Notes: generated by a model not told the origin, from the sequence alone. DNA of 64,000 bases from Diphasiastrum complanatum (GCA_029204225.1 CM055101.1:5273246-5337245); one strand, 5' to 3'; positions 35,573 to 47,784 are shown, numbered from the stretch's first letter. Numbers and translations: made by a program.

Positions 35573-36383
35573 TGGCTCTCCAATTTGGTAGTCTCCTCTT
35601 CTCAATAAGCATGTAAAATGGTGTACAATAAGTGCCTTTTTATCTTTGAGATGGCCCTTGTCCCTTGCTTCCTATTGGCTACTTGCAAGAAGGTAAGATG
35701 GAAATCTTAACTCTTCAAAAGAAACACAAACTAATATGTGGTGCACAAGGAAGCTCACCCCACCTACCACCATTTGACTTTTGACTAATTACAAAACTTA
35801 GAGAACTTAAGTTTGGCATTCTAGTATTATTTTAATTACTTGGCCCAAAATCTAGTTTATTCAAAATAAATTATTTACAAGTGCTCATTGGGCTATGGGC
35901 TTACACTCGCAGGATGCCACGGCCCTCGCAAAATACCCACAATAGGGCCTCCGACCTAAAGTAGCCGGTCCCTCGGCGCTATGTTGTTTAGTAAAGCCCC
36001 CGTTGGTCTTTTCGGAGGCGGAAGATACAGTCCGTGACATGTTCCATGAATGCCAGTCGTTTTGTGTTTTTCACATCCTTGGGGGTTAGGAAGGACTTGT
36101 GGACGCCAGTGAGCCAAAATTATTTGGAAATCAAACTTATCTTTGAGTATCATTTTAAAATCAAATACGCATTTGAAGGGTGTGTGTGTGTGTGGATCGC
36201 ATCTTAGAAACACGTAGGCGTTTGGCCCCAATGCACTGACATCCACAAGTTTTTTTGTCCACAAGAAATCGGTGTCCCGTCTCGCCGAGCTGGTGCTCGT
36301 GGGACAGAGGTGCCAACGGGACATTTTTTCCCAAGCACCTTTCCACTTGGGCAACTCCAGGGCAAAGTGGCGCCACATGGCAT
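35573..36383. other. No gene recognised
   Basis: Non-coding by eye. Around 35,905-35,935 it resembles the first 215 bases of the window, perhaps shared LTR debris. A short GT repeat lies at 36,180-36,193. Confidence 0.35.
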
Positions 36384-36432
36384 GTTTTCACTAGGCGGGG
36401 TTGGCCCCGCCCCAACCCCGCCTAGTGAAAAC
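36384..36432. repeat. Perfect 19-bp inverted repeat (hairpin, 11-nt loop)
   Basis: Left arm GTTTTCACTAGGCGGGGTT at 36,384-36,402 and its exact reverse complement at 36,414-36,432, with loop GGCCCCGCCCC. It is far more GC-rich than its surroundings and would form a very stable hairpin in RNA or single-stranded DNA. Confidence 0.95.
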
Positions 36433-36841
36433 CTGATCCGTGCGTTTTGGTCGGTCCACGATGGAGATATTTTTTGTAGGGTTTGGCTAACGTGAGTCTT
36501 CTGCAACAGCTTTCCCATGCGCAAGGTGCAACGTGCTGCTGCGTCTGAATTGTTTGTCATTCAGTGGTGTGATTTGAATGCAGCGTGGCAGCGGGCAGAT
36601 CAGCACGATTCTTGCAGCCAGGCAACGATGTTCTGTTTTGCTCTGCAGGTGTGTTACAGCAAGGCAACCACGGGATGCCGCTTGCTTTGCTGTCTCTAAA
36701 TTCTAAGAAAAGCTTTTGGTGCTCTGTCCGAAATCTGAGAAATACTTCTGGTGGGTGTGTTAGGAGAGAAGAAAGGTTGTGTTATGCACTTTCAAATTCT
36801 TGGCTTTTAGGGTTAGGGCACCTATAAAAAACTTTGGATAT

Positions 36842-36875
<34 letters not shown>

Positions 36876-37303
36876 ACATATAGATAGAGAGAGAGAGAGA
36901 GAGAAACACGCTATAGATGTCATTGAGCACACTTAAAGATTTGGAAATGAATCTAAATAATCACTTGGAAAACAACGTATACTATTTCTCAAAAGAAGGG
37001 CTAAAAATTAATTGCTGGGTAGGGACCGTAGTCTGACAAGGTAAACCAAGAATCGATCAAAATTAATATTACAATAAAGCTAGTCCACTACAACATCAAA
37101 AAAAAACCTCAAAAGCAAAAATGGAGAGAAAAATGGGGGTCAAAGACTTGTATTATCTTCAAAAGACCAATAAGAATACACTCATGAGTCATCAACCTTG
37201 ACCATCATTGTGAAGTTGAAAGTGTGACAACCAAGGCTGCCAAAAAAAAAACTCCCAAATCTGTCCAAATAAGCTAGTTGCAGTCACTTTTTTCAACTTA
37301 TCA
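36433..37303. other. No gene; microsatellite and likely PPR 3' flank
   Basis: It contains an (AT)n/(GATA)/(GA) run at about 36,848-36,903. The right part would be the 3' untranslated region of the PPR gene read on the minus strand. No clear AATAAA was noted. Confidence 0.4.
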
Positions 37304-39449
37304 TCACCAATAATCTCCACAGGAACATAAGCCATCCTTAAAATGGTGGTATCTGTTTGCATCCATCACGCTGATGTCACGCCCGACAATTTTTGAGATG
37401 ATCTTTGTGGCATTGTGACAGTCACCGCAGATGGGAAAATTCTTTTTGATGCGAATAGGTGTCCCATAAGGCGTGTTGATGAGCCCAAAAGCAATGGCCA
37501 GCTTCTCACTATGTTCACACAAAACATTCTCCTTCTCCTCGTCCTCCACATCATCCAGCACAAAGCTTAAATTAGGTTTATACCCTGCCTTCTTCATCAA
37601 CCCCACCAATCTATCCAGTTCAGCCTGAATCTCCTTGCTTTGTGGATGAGTTGCATCGCCTACAACAAAGGCGTGCAGTTGGTTATCAACTTCGATCCAG
37701 CTGCATCCAGGCATTTTTTTCACACCTGCTTCCTTCATTTCATTTCTGATCTTTGCTAACTCATCCTTCCTACCAGCAACTGCATACATGTTTGATAGCA
37801 GCACATAAGGTGCAGCATTTTCTGGTTCCAACTTCACGACACGATCAAAGGCACGTCTTCCTATCTCCACATGGCCATGGTTTCTAGCAGCACCAAGCAA
37901 AGTCATCCAAACCACACTACTAGGCTGAATTGGCATTTTGTTGATAAAGAACTCGGCATCGGCCAAGCACCCTGCACGCCCTAGAAGATCAACCATGCAT
38001 GCATAGTGTTCCCTGATTGGTGTGACACCATGATTTTTACACATGGAATTAAAGATATAACGACCTTTATCTACTAGGCCAGAATGGGCACATGCAGAGA
38101 GAACGCTTACATATGTGACCTCGTCAGGTTCCGTGCCTTCCCTCTGCATTTGCTCAAACAGAGCAAGGGCCTCCTGGGCAAGCCCATTCTTTGCATATCC
38201 CGCAATCATCGCATTCCATGAAACCACATCTCGTTCACTCATGTTGTCGAACAACTCGCGGGCATCCTCTGTTGACCCGCATTTTGCATACATGTCAACA
38301 AGGGTGTTCCCTACAACCACATCCGACTGAAAGCCTCTTTTTATGATCTCGGAGTGGAGCTGTTTGCCCTGTTCCAGGGCTGCTAGGCTGGCACATGCTT
38401 TTAGGAGAAGAACAAACGTGACATTGTCTGGCTGCACGCCTTTCTGTTTCATTTGCTCATACAGAGCAAGGGCATCCTTGCCAAGCCCATTCTGTGCATA
38501 TCCCGCAATCATCGCAGTCCATGAAACCACATTTCGTTCACTCATGTTGTCGAACAGCTCACGGGCGTCCTCTGTGCACCCGCATTTTGCATACATGTCA
38601 ACAAGGGTGCTGCCTACAACCACATCCGACTGAAAGCCTCTTTTTATGATCTCGGAGTGGAGCTGTTTGCCCTCTTCCAGGGCTGCTAGGCTGGCACATG
38701 CTTTCAGGAGAAGACCTAACGTGACATCGTTTGGCTGCATGCCTTCCTGTTTCATTTGCTCATACAGAGCAAGCGCCTCCTTGCCAAGCCCATTCTGTGC
38801 ATATCCCGCAATCATTGTAGTCCATGAAACCACATCTCGTTCACTCATGTTGTCGAACAGTTCACGGGCGTCCTCTGTGCACCCACATTTTGCATACATA
38901 TTAACAAGGGTACTTCCTACAATCACATCTGACTGAAAGCCTCTTTTTATGATGTGGGAGTGGAGTTGTCTGCCCTGTTCCAGGGCTGCTAGCCTGGCAC
39001 ATGCTTTTAGGAGGAGAACGAGCAGAACTTTGTCTGGTGCTAAGCCTGTCTCTTGCATTTGCTGAAATAAATTAATAGCCTCCTCAACTTCTCCGCTATC
39101 AGCATATGCTGAGATGATAGCAGTCCACGAATACACATTGTGTTGAGGCATGTTGCTGAATACTTTGTGTGCATGCAGCACACTACCGCACTTGGAGTAC
39201 ATGTGAACAAGGGTGTTTGCTAAGAAAATATTTGAATCAAGTAAACTTTGAACTATAAGGGCATGCACTTGCTTGCCCTCCGCCAGAGCCTTCCTTCTGG
39301 AACACCCTTTCAAAAGGCAAACATAGGCCTGAATTGGAGGTTTAGTAGGTTGCTGGACCATAAGCTCCAACATATGTAGGGCCTCTTTCAAGCGTCCCTC
39401 CTCACAGAGTTTGGTCAGCTTATCACCATTGCAAAAGGAGTCGGACACC
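37304..39449 (-). CDS. PPR-E-DYW exon
   Basis: The uninterrupted core of the gene. It begins LTKLCEEGRLKEALHMLELM, followed by P-L-S triplets, E and E+ regions (SWIEVDNQLHAFVVGD) and the DYW domain. All zinc-binding and catalytic residues of the deaminase (H-x-E and C-x2-C-H) are present. The open frame on its own spans 37,304-39,505 with a non-ATG start. It is one of only a few frames in the window that look under selection. Confidence 0.95.
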
Positions 39450-40504
39450 CTGCATGATTTGCATGATTCATATAATGATGATAAAGAAATATGAACAAGC
39501 GTCAATCTTGAAAGAACAAGAAAAAGGAGGACATGTGGTAGGACCTAGAGCTGCACATTCCACACAGATTAAAACCATACCGTGATCTCAATCTATCACC
39601 AAATTGTATATGACCGAATGTCATCGAAGCCATCTTTTCTTTTACCCAAGAGGGATTCAGCCAACCATCAACCCATAGGCCCTGAAGCGTCCTCTTATGT
39701 TTAAAGTCCGGGTACTTTGGACTTTTCTGCATAACATTATACAAATCACAGTCAAAGATTCAACTTAAGGATAACAAGTACACTATCCAATCGGCCTCAG
39801 ACCCATAATATCATAGCAACAATAAAATTCAAGTGAGAGGTGATTAGCCAAAGCAAGGGCAGCCTGAAATGAGGCGCACCTTAGTCAATCTATTGTCCCA
39901 CCACAGCGATGGATTTGAGAAAAACTCCTGCCAGAGCTGCTCCATTCTAACTAGTCTGCCTGCATGCCCTAAGGGTAAACCAGAATGCATCAAAACATGA
40001 TTAAGGATTGTCGATGTGGCTTTAAGCATCTCTGCAAATTCATATTCCCCCCTCGGCCACGGAGTGTTGGCGAGTTAAAAAGAGTATGACTGAAACAATA
40101 AGCGTACCCGAGCCCCGAGGTGTTGAAAAAGCGGATGGCTTCCGTTGTTGAAATTGTAGCATGACAGGTAGCCCGGCACGAACCCAATGAGAATTGAACC
40201 GATTAGTGATCCACAGTGCCTCCTTTCTGGTAACATCCATCCTAGGACGATCTCTAGGAGGAAGAAGAGCATTAGTACAAGTGAGCGAAGCAGAAGAAGA
40301 TGAGAGGGCGTATTCATTTGTGGGTCTGATGATGATGATGAGGCGTGGGGGGCACAAAAGAGGAGGAGGAGAAGAACGACGATCAGCAGAGAGGAAGAAG
40401 AAGAAGAGGCTGCCATGACGACGATCGTCGTTCGGGTTGAAACAACGGCCTAGTTCTCCTCCTCCTCCTCCTCGTCCTATTAACGTGATTGTTGTCATTG
40501 CCAT
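37304..40504 (-). CDS. PDF-motif + PPR-E-DYW editing factor, three-exon model
   Basis: Proposed exons on the minus strand: 40,504-39,880, 39,726-39,581 and 39,449-37,304. Borders are AAG|GTGCGC...TGCAG|AAAAG and CACG|GTATGG...TGCAG|GGTG, all in phase. Exon 1 starts MAMTTITLIGRGG with a Ser/Arg-rich, organelle-transit-like N-terminus. The split motif LWQEFFSNPSLWWDNR (end of exon 1) and SPKYPDFKHKRTLQGLW (exon 2) is the PDF motif of plant organelle single-stranded DNA-binding (OSB) proteins. Exon 3 holds PLS-type PPR repeats, E/E+ and a full DYW deaminase: HSE at 37,504-37,512, CGDCH at 37,415-37,429, terminal DYW. DYW proteins convert C to U in organelle RNA. Exon 3 alone has no ATG before its first repeat, which supports splicing. 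One problem: exon 1 needs a 1-nt frameshift at a homopolymer (40,047-40,052). About 970 residues if corrected. Confidence 0.75.
38040..39000 (-). repeat. Near-identical 303-bp PPR triplet repeats
   Basis: The plus-strand string ATGAT(C/G)TCGGAGTGGAG-type recurs at 38,343, 38,646 and 38,949, an exact 303-bp period equal to one 101-residue P-L-S triplet. The two central triplets differ at only a few positions, mostly at the RNA-recognition sites and adjacent loops. This is a recent tandem expansion or gene conversion inside the gene. Confidence 0.9.
40047..40052 (-). other. Homopolymer frameshift in exon 1
   Basis: The plus strand has six C. With one base fewer, the frame from ATG 40,504 runs from SVAEG straight into EYEFAEMLKATS and the PDF motif. 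Either an assembly indel or a disabling mutation. Confidence 0.7.
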
Positions 40505-40554
40505 GGCCTGCTGCTGCTGCTCTCCTTAACCTCGCTCCCTCTCCGTCCTATCTT

Positions 40555-40576
40555 TCCTCTCTCTCTCTCTCTCTCC
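40555..40576. repeat. CT run upstream of the PPR gene
   Basis: A (CT)n tract, GA-rich on the coding strand, 50-70 bp before the proposed ATG. GA-rich 5' leaders are common in plant promoters. No TATA box was seen. Confidence 0.6.
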
Positions 40577-41040
40577 GATCTCATTAATCCTTTCAAACCT
40601 CGTATTAACAATTCACATATATTTAGGGCCATTTTTTAAATCCTAAAATCAGTTTTAACATTTTTAGCATTCTCACACAAGAACGTAATTGTGAGGCAAA
40701 TTTTTTTTGACAAGCACTTTCCGAATGCTGGAAGGTGCACGTAAAAAATTTAATTTTTTTTACACGCATCTTTCATCCAAATGATGCATGTAAAAACATT
40801 TTACCTAAAAAAATGTAAAAATTGAATTCACGTAGAGGAAGGGTCGGCTCCTCGGCCCTTCCGCCCACGGAAGGCGTTGCGCCCTTGGGCCTCAGCACCT
40901 TCTAAGGCGGAAGGGCTTTGAAGCCCCCAGCTGATTTTAAGGCCCTTTTGGGCCCTATATTATTTTGCATATTATAGGGCCCATCTTTTTTGCTCGTTTT
41001 TAATCTAAATGAGAGAGAGAGAGAGAGAGATTCGGCATGC
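40577..41040. other. No gene recognised
   Basis: Non-coding. An imperfect GGCCCTTCCG.../CGGAAGGGC pair around 40,855-40,915 can fold. A (GA)n run lies at about 41,010-41,030. Confidence 0.35.
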
Positions 41041-41569
41041 AATTGCTTGAAGAGCTAAAAAATATTGTAGGTATTGTGGCTCCAAGTGCAACTCCTCAAA
41101 TCAGCATGTACTTAATAATTGGCAATCATCTACAAAGTGGCTCTATTTTGCTTGGAATTGCCTTGTAATGATAAATGCAAAGTGATGGAATTTGTTGTGC
41201 ATGGAAAATCTATGTTAGTGTTGCAAGCAAAGAATTCACTTGTGCTTCTTGAATCTCTAACAACCTTTTGAATTTGTATGCTAGACCTACTTAGAAATTT
41301 ACACAAGTTGGTTTGAGCAGTTAGGTTTCCCTCCATAACAAAAACCCTAGCATTAATATGGACTAGATTCAAATGTATCCACATTCAAATTGAATCTTCT
41401 AAAGCTAGTGTACTACACTTTCCCACACTTTCAAAAAAGTGTTTATTCAAATGCTTTTAAACTAATATAACTTTGAAAAGTCAAAATCTAAGTCTAATAT
41501 AAAAATTGGCCTCAATTGCCAAGTATACAAATATGACCAAAATAGCAAAACTAGTTAAAATTTCTCACA
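41041..41569 (-). repeat. Copia LTR, start clear, end undefined
   Basis: On the minus strand the LTR starts TGTGAGAAATTTTAACTAG at 41,569, directly after a TGAAGAGGGAT polypurine tract. The start matches the TGTGAAAA(A)TTGTCAACTAG starts at 10,654 and 56,630, so it is a diverged member of that family. The left limit given is approximate. Confidence 0.5.
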
Positions 41570-42310
41570 ATCCCTCTTCAACTACTTTTAGCATAGACTT
41601 TGAGAACACTCCAAGTGAATTCTTATGCTTCATGAACAAGTCCTTTTCCAATGCTTTGGTGAAGATATCAGCTACAGATTCCTTGAGGACACATGTTGAA
41701 GCTCGACCTCCTTTGCTATGATTGGTGTCCTCACAAAGTGATATGCCAAGTCAATATGCTTACTCCTAGCATAAAAGATAGGATTGGTTGCCAACTTTTG
41801 GGCTGATAGGTTGTCACAAAAGATGATTGGGCTCTCTGAAAAATCCAACAAGTGAAGATCCTTGATCATCCTCTTGATCCATACCATCTCCTTTGAGCAA
41901 TGTGTAAGTGCTTTGTACTCGGCCTCGCTACATGACAATGAGATAGTGGCTTGTTTCTTTGACATTCATGATATAGCTCCATCACCTATTAAAATATAAT
42001 TAACACTTATGGATTTCCTATCCATTTTATCTCCAGCAAAGTCCGAATTTGAAAATCCAAACAAGTTAGGTGATGATCCCTCATATAATATGCCAAAATC
42101 TCGAGTCTCGATAATCTACCTCAAAACTCGTTTCCCTAGCTTCCAATGCTCTTCACTAGGATCTTGCATGATTTGGCTCAATCTACCAACACAATAGCTT
42201 AGATCTGGTCTTGTGATGGTTAGATAGATGAGTGAACCAACTAGCTTCCTATAGAGAGTAATGTCCTTGAAGGATCTTTCATTACCTCTTATAGTTAGGA
42301 GTTTGCACAT
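41570..42310 (-). pseudogene. Copia RT/RNase H end, relative of the intact element
   Basis: Minus strand: LTIRGNERSFKDITLYRKLV..., then after frame breaks MSKKQATISLSCSEAEYKAL and SPIIFCDNLSAQKLATNPIF, ending at the polypurine tract. Over these parts it is close to residues 1070-1310 of the intact polyprotein. It has only the last fifth of pol; the rest is missing to the right of 42,310. Confidence 0.85.
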
Positions 42311-42649
42311 TTTGCGAGTACAAGAAATACGAGTTCAACAAGTTTATTTGAACTAAACATCATGATCTTGATGATTATAACTATTGAAACACTCTTTTTG
42401 ACACAACTAAATAGGACCAAAAAATTTAGCATATCAAAGCAAGACCATGAAATTCAACACATGCATAGCTTTTGTCACAATATGTTGCTAGTAGACCACA
42501 CATGCATAACTAACCAAGCAAAAGGGAGAAAATTGTTGAATACAAACTTTGAAAAAAAATAGAATGAGTCTCATCAACTTAGTTTGCATGTCACTAAAAG
42601 CATGATTGCATCAAACAATCTCATCGACGAAACTACTGTCTCATTTGTG
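42311..42649. other. No gene recognised
   Basis: AT-rich, no domain on either strand. Likely contains the 3' flank of the small minus-strand gene that ends at 42,650. Confidence 0.4.
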
Positions 42650-43233
42650 CTAGTCTTCCATGGACTCGTCATCAATGTACAAACAACGTGAAGCCCATGT
42701 CTGTTGGCGAGTAGTTTTTTGCACTTCAATATCGCCTCTTGTAATGGCATCCCTTGCCATGGCCTCTAAGTAAACTAGCAAACCACTGCAATAGTGTGAG
42801 AAACTTCCACCACAAGTTGAACAACCTTGGTTAAAACCTGAAAAACCACCAAAAAAATTTATTGTTTTGCTCACAAACCTTGGCTGAAAGTCGTCGAAGT
42901 CCCAACTTTCAACTTCCACATCATTATCATCTTCGGTAGTGATTGTTGTCGGTTTAGAAAATAATTCTAGCTGCCAACAGCCTCCTCAAACGTGCCAAAA
43001 ACGTAGCATTGATGATCACCAAACTTTTAAGCTAATAAGCAGCATCATATATGCTAGGAACTACTGAAGAAAAAAAAGTGTGTTCATCACGAGTTTTAGT
43101 ATCGAAAAGAAACGTGCATCATTATGCTATGTTAAAGTAGCAACGAACTACTCACCTTTGTAGTATTGAATCGTTGTCCATGACCTCTTGGAAGAGAGCT
43201 GGAGAAGCAAACTTCTTCTGCCAATAATGACAT
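42650..43233 (-). CDS. Unrecognised small two-exon gene
   Basis: Model: exon 1 at 43,233-43,156 (ATG, 26 codons, MSLLAEEVCFSSSLPRGHGQ...) with donor AAG|GTGAGT; exon 2 at 42,970-42,650 after TTGGCAG, in phase, beginning LELFSKPTTITTEDDNDVEV and ending DDESMED. The product would be about 132 residues, acidic in the middle, with an aromatic/Gly stretch INFFGGFSGFNQGCSTCGG. No domain is recognised. A TATATAAGG box lies 40 bp before the ATG. An alternative acceptor at about 43,023 would give an 18-residue tail, FGDHQCYVFGTFEEAVGS, then stop, so either alternative splicing or a frameshifted middle exon is possible. Confidence 0.4.
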
Positions 43234-43270
43234 AGTAAAGAGAAGAGAAATAAGAAGATGAGGTAGCCAC

Positions 43271-43279
43271 CCTTATATA
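43271..43279 (-). promoter_or_regulatory. TATA box for the small gene
   Basis: The minus strand reads TATATAAGG within GGCTATATAAGGGTGGC, about 40 bp upstream of the proposed ATG. Spacing fits a start site near 43,245 with a very short leader. Confidence 0.5.
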
Positions 43280-43529
43280 GCCAACGATTTTACCATTTCT
43301 TTAGAAAGATAAGATTGTGAAAGGATATCCAGAATGTAACTTGTGAAGGAAGCCATTGCTCTCGACCATAGGATAATTTCGGAATGATCTTGACCATCGA
43401 AATAATAAACTATGAGAAAGGGTGTTTTAACAAAAGTATGTTGGGTATGTATTTCTTAAGTGCTTCTAGCTCAGTGAGGGCCGAATTACATAACGCCAAG
43501 GTAAAGTGGATTACGATTGGATATCATCC

Positions 43530-44528
<999 letters not shown>

Positions 44529-44965
44529 ATGGCATGTCGAGGAGGCTACTTGTTGGAAAGCAAAGATAAGTTGAATAGCAATTACTCAATCTGCAAGGTA
44601 AGGATGGAGTCCTTAATTTTCATTAATGATTTGCTAAATATTGTGTTAGGTACTGAGGAGGAGCCTCATGCCATCCAAGATCAAATCATGTTTCAAAGAA
44701 GGGCCAAAAAACCTCTTATCTATCATCAAGTTGAATGTCTCGAACGAGCTTATATATATGGTGAGGAGTTCCACATTATCCAATGAGGCATGGAGGACGT
44801 TACAAAGGAGTTATGGGAGGACTTTACAAAGGAGTTATGAGTCAAAGTCCACATCTAATATGCAAAACATGAGGAGCACCATGGATGAATGACAAGTTGA
44901 GACTAAATCCCCTTACGGTGGTAAGAAGGATGAATGCTTTTGTTGTGGCAAAAAAGGCTAATACT
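44529..44965 (+). pseudogene. Copia gag remnant, same family as the intact element
   Basis: MACRGGYLLESKDKLNSNYS aligns with MATNGGYMLESNDRLTSLNYS of the intact gag. Diverged sequence continues (KVRMESL, LGTEEEP) to a broken zinc knuckle CFCCGKKG near 44,937-44,960. Two adjacent AGGAC(G/T)TTACAAAGGAG copies form a short internal duplication near 44,793-44,835. Frameshifts are present; no pol follows. Confidence 0.75.
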
Positions 44966-46836
44966 TATTAGTATAATTTAAACGAAAGAAAGTACTTTGG
45001 ATGCTAGGGGCATTAGACAAAATAGACTTAGTGAGATGATAATGTATTGTCTGACCAAAGAGGTGTGATGGCAAAAGAGGATATGTCAACCATTGTATCA
45101 AATGTGGAGTCTTGTTCTCTTTCTCATTCTCCTAGTGTGCACTCGATTAGTTGTATTAATATACTTGAAAGATGCAATTATTATGATGAGTCCATAAAAG
45201 TATTTTTTCTAACAAGTGATGTCACATGTTTCAATAAAAAAAGTAGTTCAAGTGATTTTATGTTGGATAGAATTGAGGAGCTTGATGAGGAAAAAAGAAG
45301 AAGAGGTTTCTTTCTTTTGTAATCTTGCAAGGGTGATCTAGATTGTGTCTATTGAGGAGTGGAATGGACTCAAAGAGGCATCAATGATCATGCTTTAACT
45401 CATAACATATATTTTTTGCTTTATCATGGTGACATTGTTTTTTACTATGGCTAGTGAAAGGAGATTTGATGTGATTTTGGTAGATCTTAATCAAATGTTT
45501 GAGAGGGAGTTTTGAAAGAGGTTAAGACTTGTAAGGATGTTTCAAACAAAGGTTATAATGTACTTATGGAAGATCACGAGGTTGGCCTTAGTTTGCTTCA
45601 TGAATACCAAGTGGAAACTGGCAATTTGGAACAAGGAGGATGCATAAAGATGGAACCCAAGTTCAAAGCATTGAAAATATGTTTTTGTACATTATTGAAG
45701 GTTCAAATAAGGGCAAAGGAACATCAATCAAGTGCCTTTATATCCTACCACTGAACTTATTTCACATATGAGCAATGTCATGTCAGTGTGTGAAAATTGC
45801 CAAGCACAAAAGTGTTGCAATTACAAAACGCTCATGCATTGTACGTACTTCTTATGATCTCTTCGATAAACGAGAAGAGCCATTGATTTTCATTTCAAGC
45901 ATACAACATTTTTTTGCTCAAGAAACCCCAAATTCAATGTTCGTCTTCAAGTCTTTTTCAAAATCAAAATTAATTTTGAGCCAAGTGGGGTCCCACGAAA
46001 AGGTTTGCAAGGAATTGACATAACACTCGCCAGATAATGATGTTTTCAAAAAGCATATGAATTGTCTCATCTATCTGACATACTCATACATTCAAAATTC
46101 CTTCGACAACTGCTTGTAACAATTTCCTAACAATTGAATGGATGTGTTCGAAATCAAATGATATTTGGTAAAAGTCTTTCTCACAATCTACAAAGTGTGT
46201 CAAATATTGAAGCACATAGTGACAAGAAATATTATCATAAAACTCAACATATAATGGACAATGTTAAATTGATAGTAAAGCTCTGCTTGCAATCTCTCCA
46301 ATACTTCCTGCAGTAGGTTGAGATATAGCTCTTTGTTGTTGGAGACAATTTGTTTGAGACCATCATCATCTTTCAAGTCATCATTGTCATCTTCCACCAC
46401 AATGTAAAAACTTGACATACACCACCCATTATGTGTCTTGAAAATCGCGCAAGCATTACCGTTCATGTAGTAGTTACATCAAGACATAAAAACCTAAGTT
46501 GTGCTAACTTAAAAGATTTCTAATATATCTTAGAATAGCTCTAATATAAATATAATACAGTTGAAAGTAGCTCTAATGGACTATTGGATTCTATACACTA
46601 CTTTCACAACAATTCCAACTCACAAGGTCACATCATCATTGTCTTATATGAGAAACAAATGAAACTGAAATTGGCCTGCCTCACAAAACTTTGCATACTC
46701 AAAACGAGCCACTACATCATCATCTAATTTTTTAAATGACACATTGATATTTATTCTTCAACCTTGTTTGCAAAATGAAGATACACTACTCAACTCTCAC
46801 ATTCAAAATGATTTTACAAAAATAAATGATGTCGAT

Positions 46837-46838
<2 letters not shown>
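44966..46838. other. Unassigned, no recognisable gene
   Basis: Small frames exist (plus 45,047-45,322; 45,775-46,023; minus 46,200-46,466 with an acidic DDNDDLKDDD stretch and Leu-rich helix). None shows a known domain, splice support or a partner, so I do not call them genes. Decayed retroelement pol/gag is the likeliest origin for 45.0-46.0 kb. Confidence 0.35.
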
Positions 46839-46935
<97 letters not shown>

Positions 46936-46950
46936 AGAAGAAGAAGAAGA
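46839..46950. repeat. (GA)n followed by (GAA)n
   Basis: About 94 bp of GA repeat, then six or seven GAA units. Glu-Arg open frames across it are artefacts. Confidence 0.95.
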
Positions 46951-47784
46951 ATTATATTTGAAATTAATTATTGGGCCAATCAGGTCAGTCTTGACATTTG
47001 GGACATTAAACTTTGTGGCAATAAATAGAGGACAAAATATCTTACAAAACAAATCACATTATAAACAGACTAGAGCATTGATAAATCACACAAGGGTATC
47101 TAATAGAAACAAATTGTTGTGCAATAGTGGAAGAATATTGTGTATAGGTGACTATGCAACAGTCAACCTTACCTTCTTCCATTGTTTCGTTATCTTCCTT
47201 CTTAGTTTTCTTGTTGAAATCTTATAAATTTTATCTATTTTTAGTGATCAATCCATATCAAGACATTATTTAGAAGATGATCACTTTTTAAGAAAAAATA
47301 TTACCATTTAGTCAAAAAGTTTAAATTCTCTCTTTTGTGCATTTTAAATACACTTTGCAACATATCATTAAAGTGACAGTGTTCTACAATGTAATTGGTT
47401 ATGGGTGAACTATTATGTGTGATTCTAAAGTTGCAAAGCTTGGCTAAAGTTACCTACATTTTCCAAGAAAATCTCTCAATGTCTCTCAGAAGGTCAAAAT
47501 TTTAACAAAATTATACAAAGCTTAAATCATATGGTGCAAGGTGTTAAGGCATGCTTTTGATATGTCTTAGGATATAATGTGTGTCTAGGGCCAACCTTGA
47601 GAATCACAAGGCCCAATTACTCGAACTACCATGATGCCTTCATGCATACCTTCCTTTTGATTTCAAATCTTGCTACTTAGTCATCCCAAATAGGCGTTTG
47701 TGCCTACAATCATTGATAATTTAACAAGTTTGTCGTCAAAATGCTTTTGAACATGGACTTAAGTCACTTTTCAACATAAATATC
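46951..47784. other. No gene recognised
   Basis: AT-rich with no domain or repeat structure visible by eye. Confidence 0.4.

Noticed and set aside
37304-39505. PPR-DYW as a single-exon gene starting at 39,505
   Set aside because: That start is TTG, not ATG; the first in-frame ATG would cut into the first repeat. A strong acceptor at 39,450 gives a better model.
40075-40416. Hydrophobic, signal-peptide-like frame MAASSSSSSLLIVVLLLLLF
   Set aside because: It overlaps exon 1 of the PPR gene in another frame and does not lead into the PDF motif, unlike the frame from 40,504.
45047-46466. Small frames as novel genes
   Set aside because: No domain, splice support, promoter or paired features; lengths are within chance expectation for AT-rich DNA.
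47715-47760. Candidate third exon of the COA6-like gene (minus-strand reading KHFDDK)
   Set aside because: A five-residue match 5 kb away with no good acceptor and no continued similarity; likely chance.
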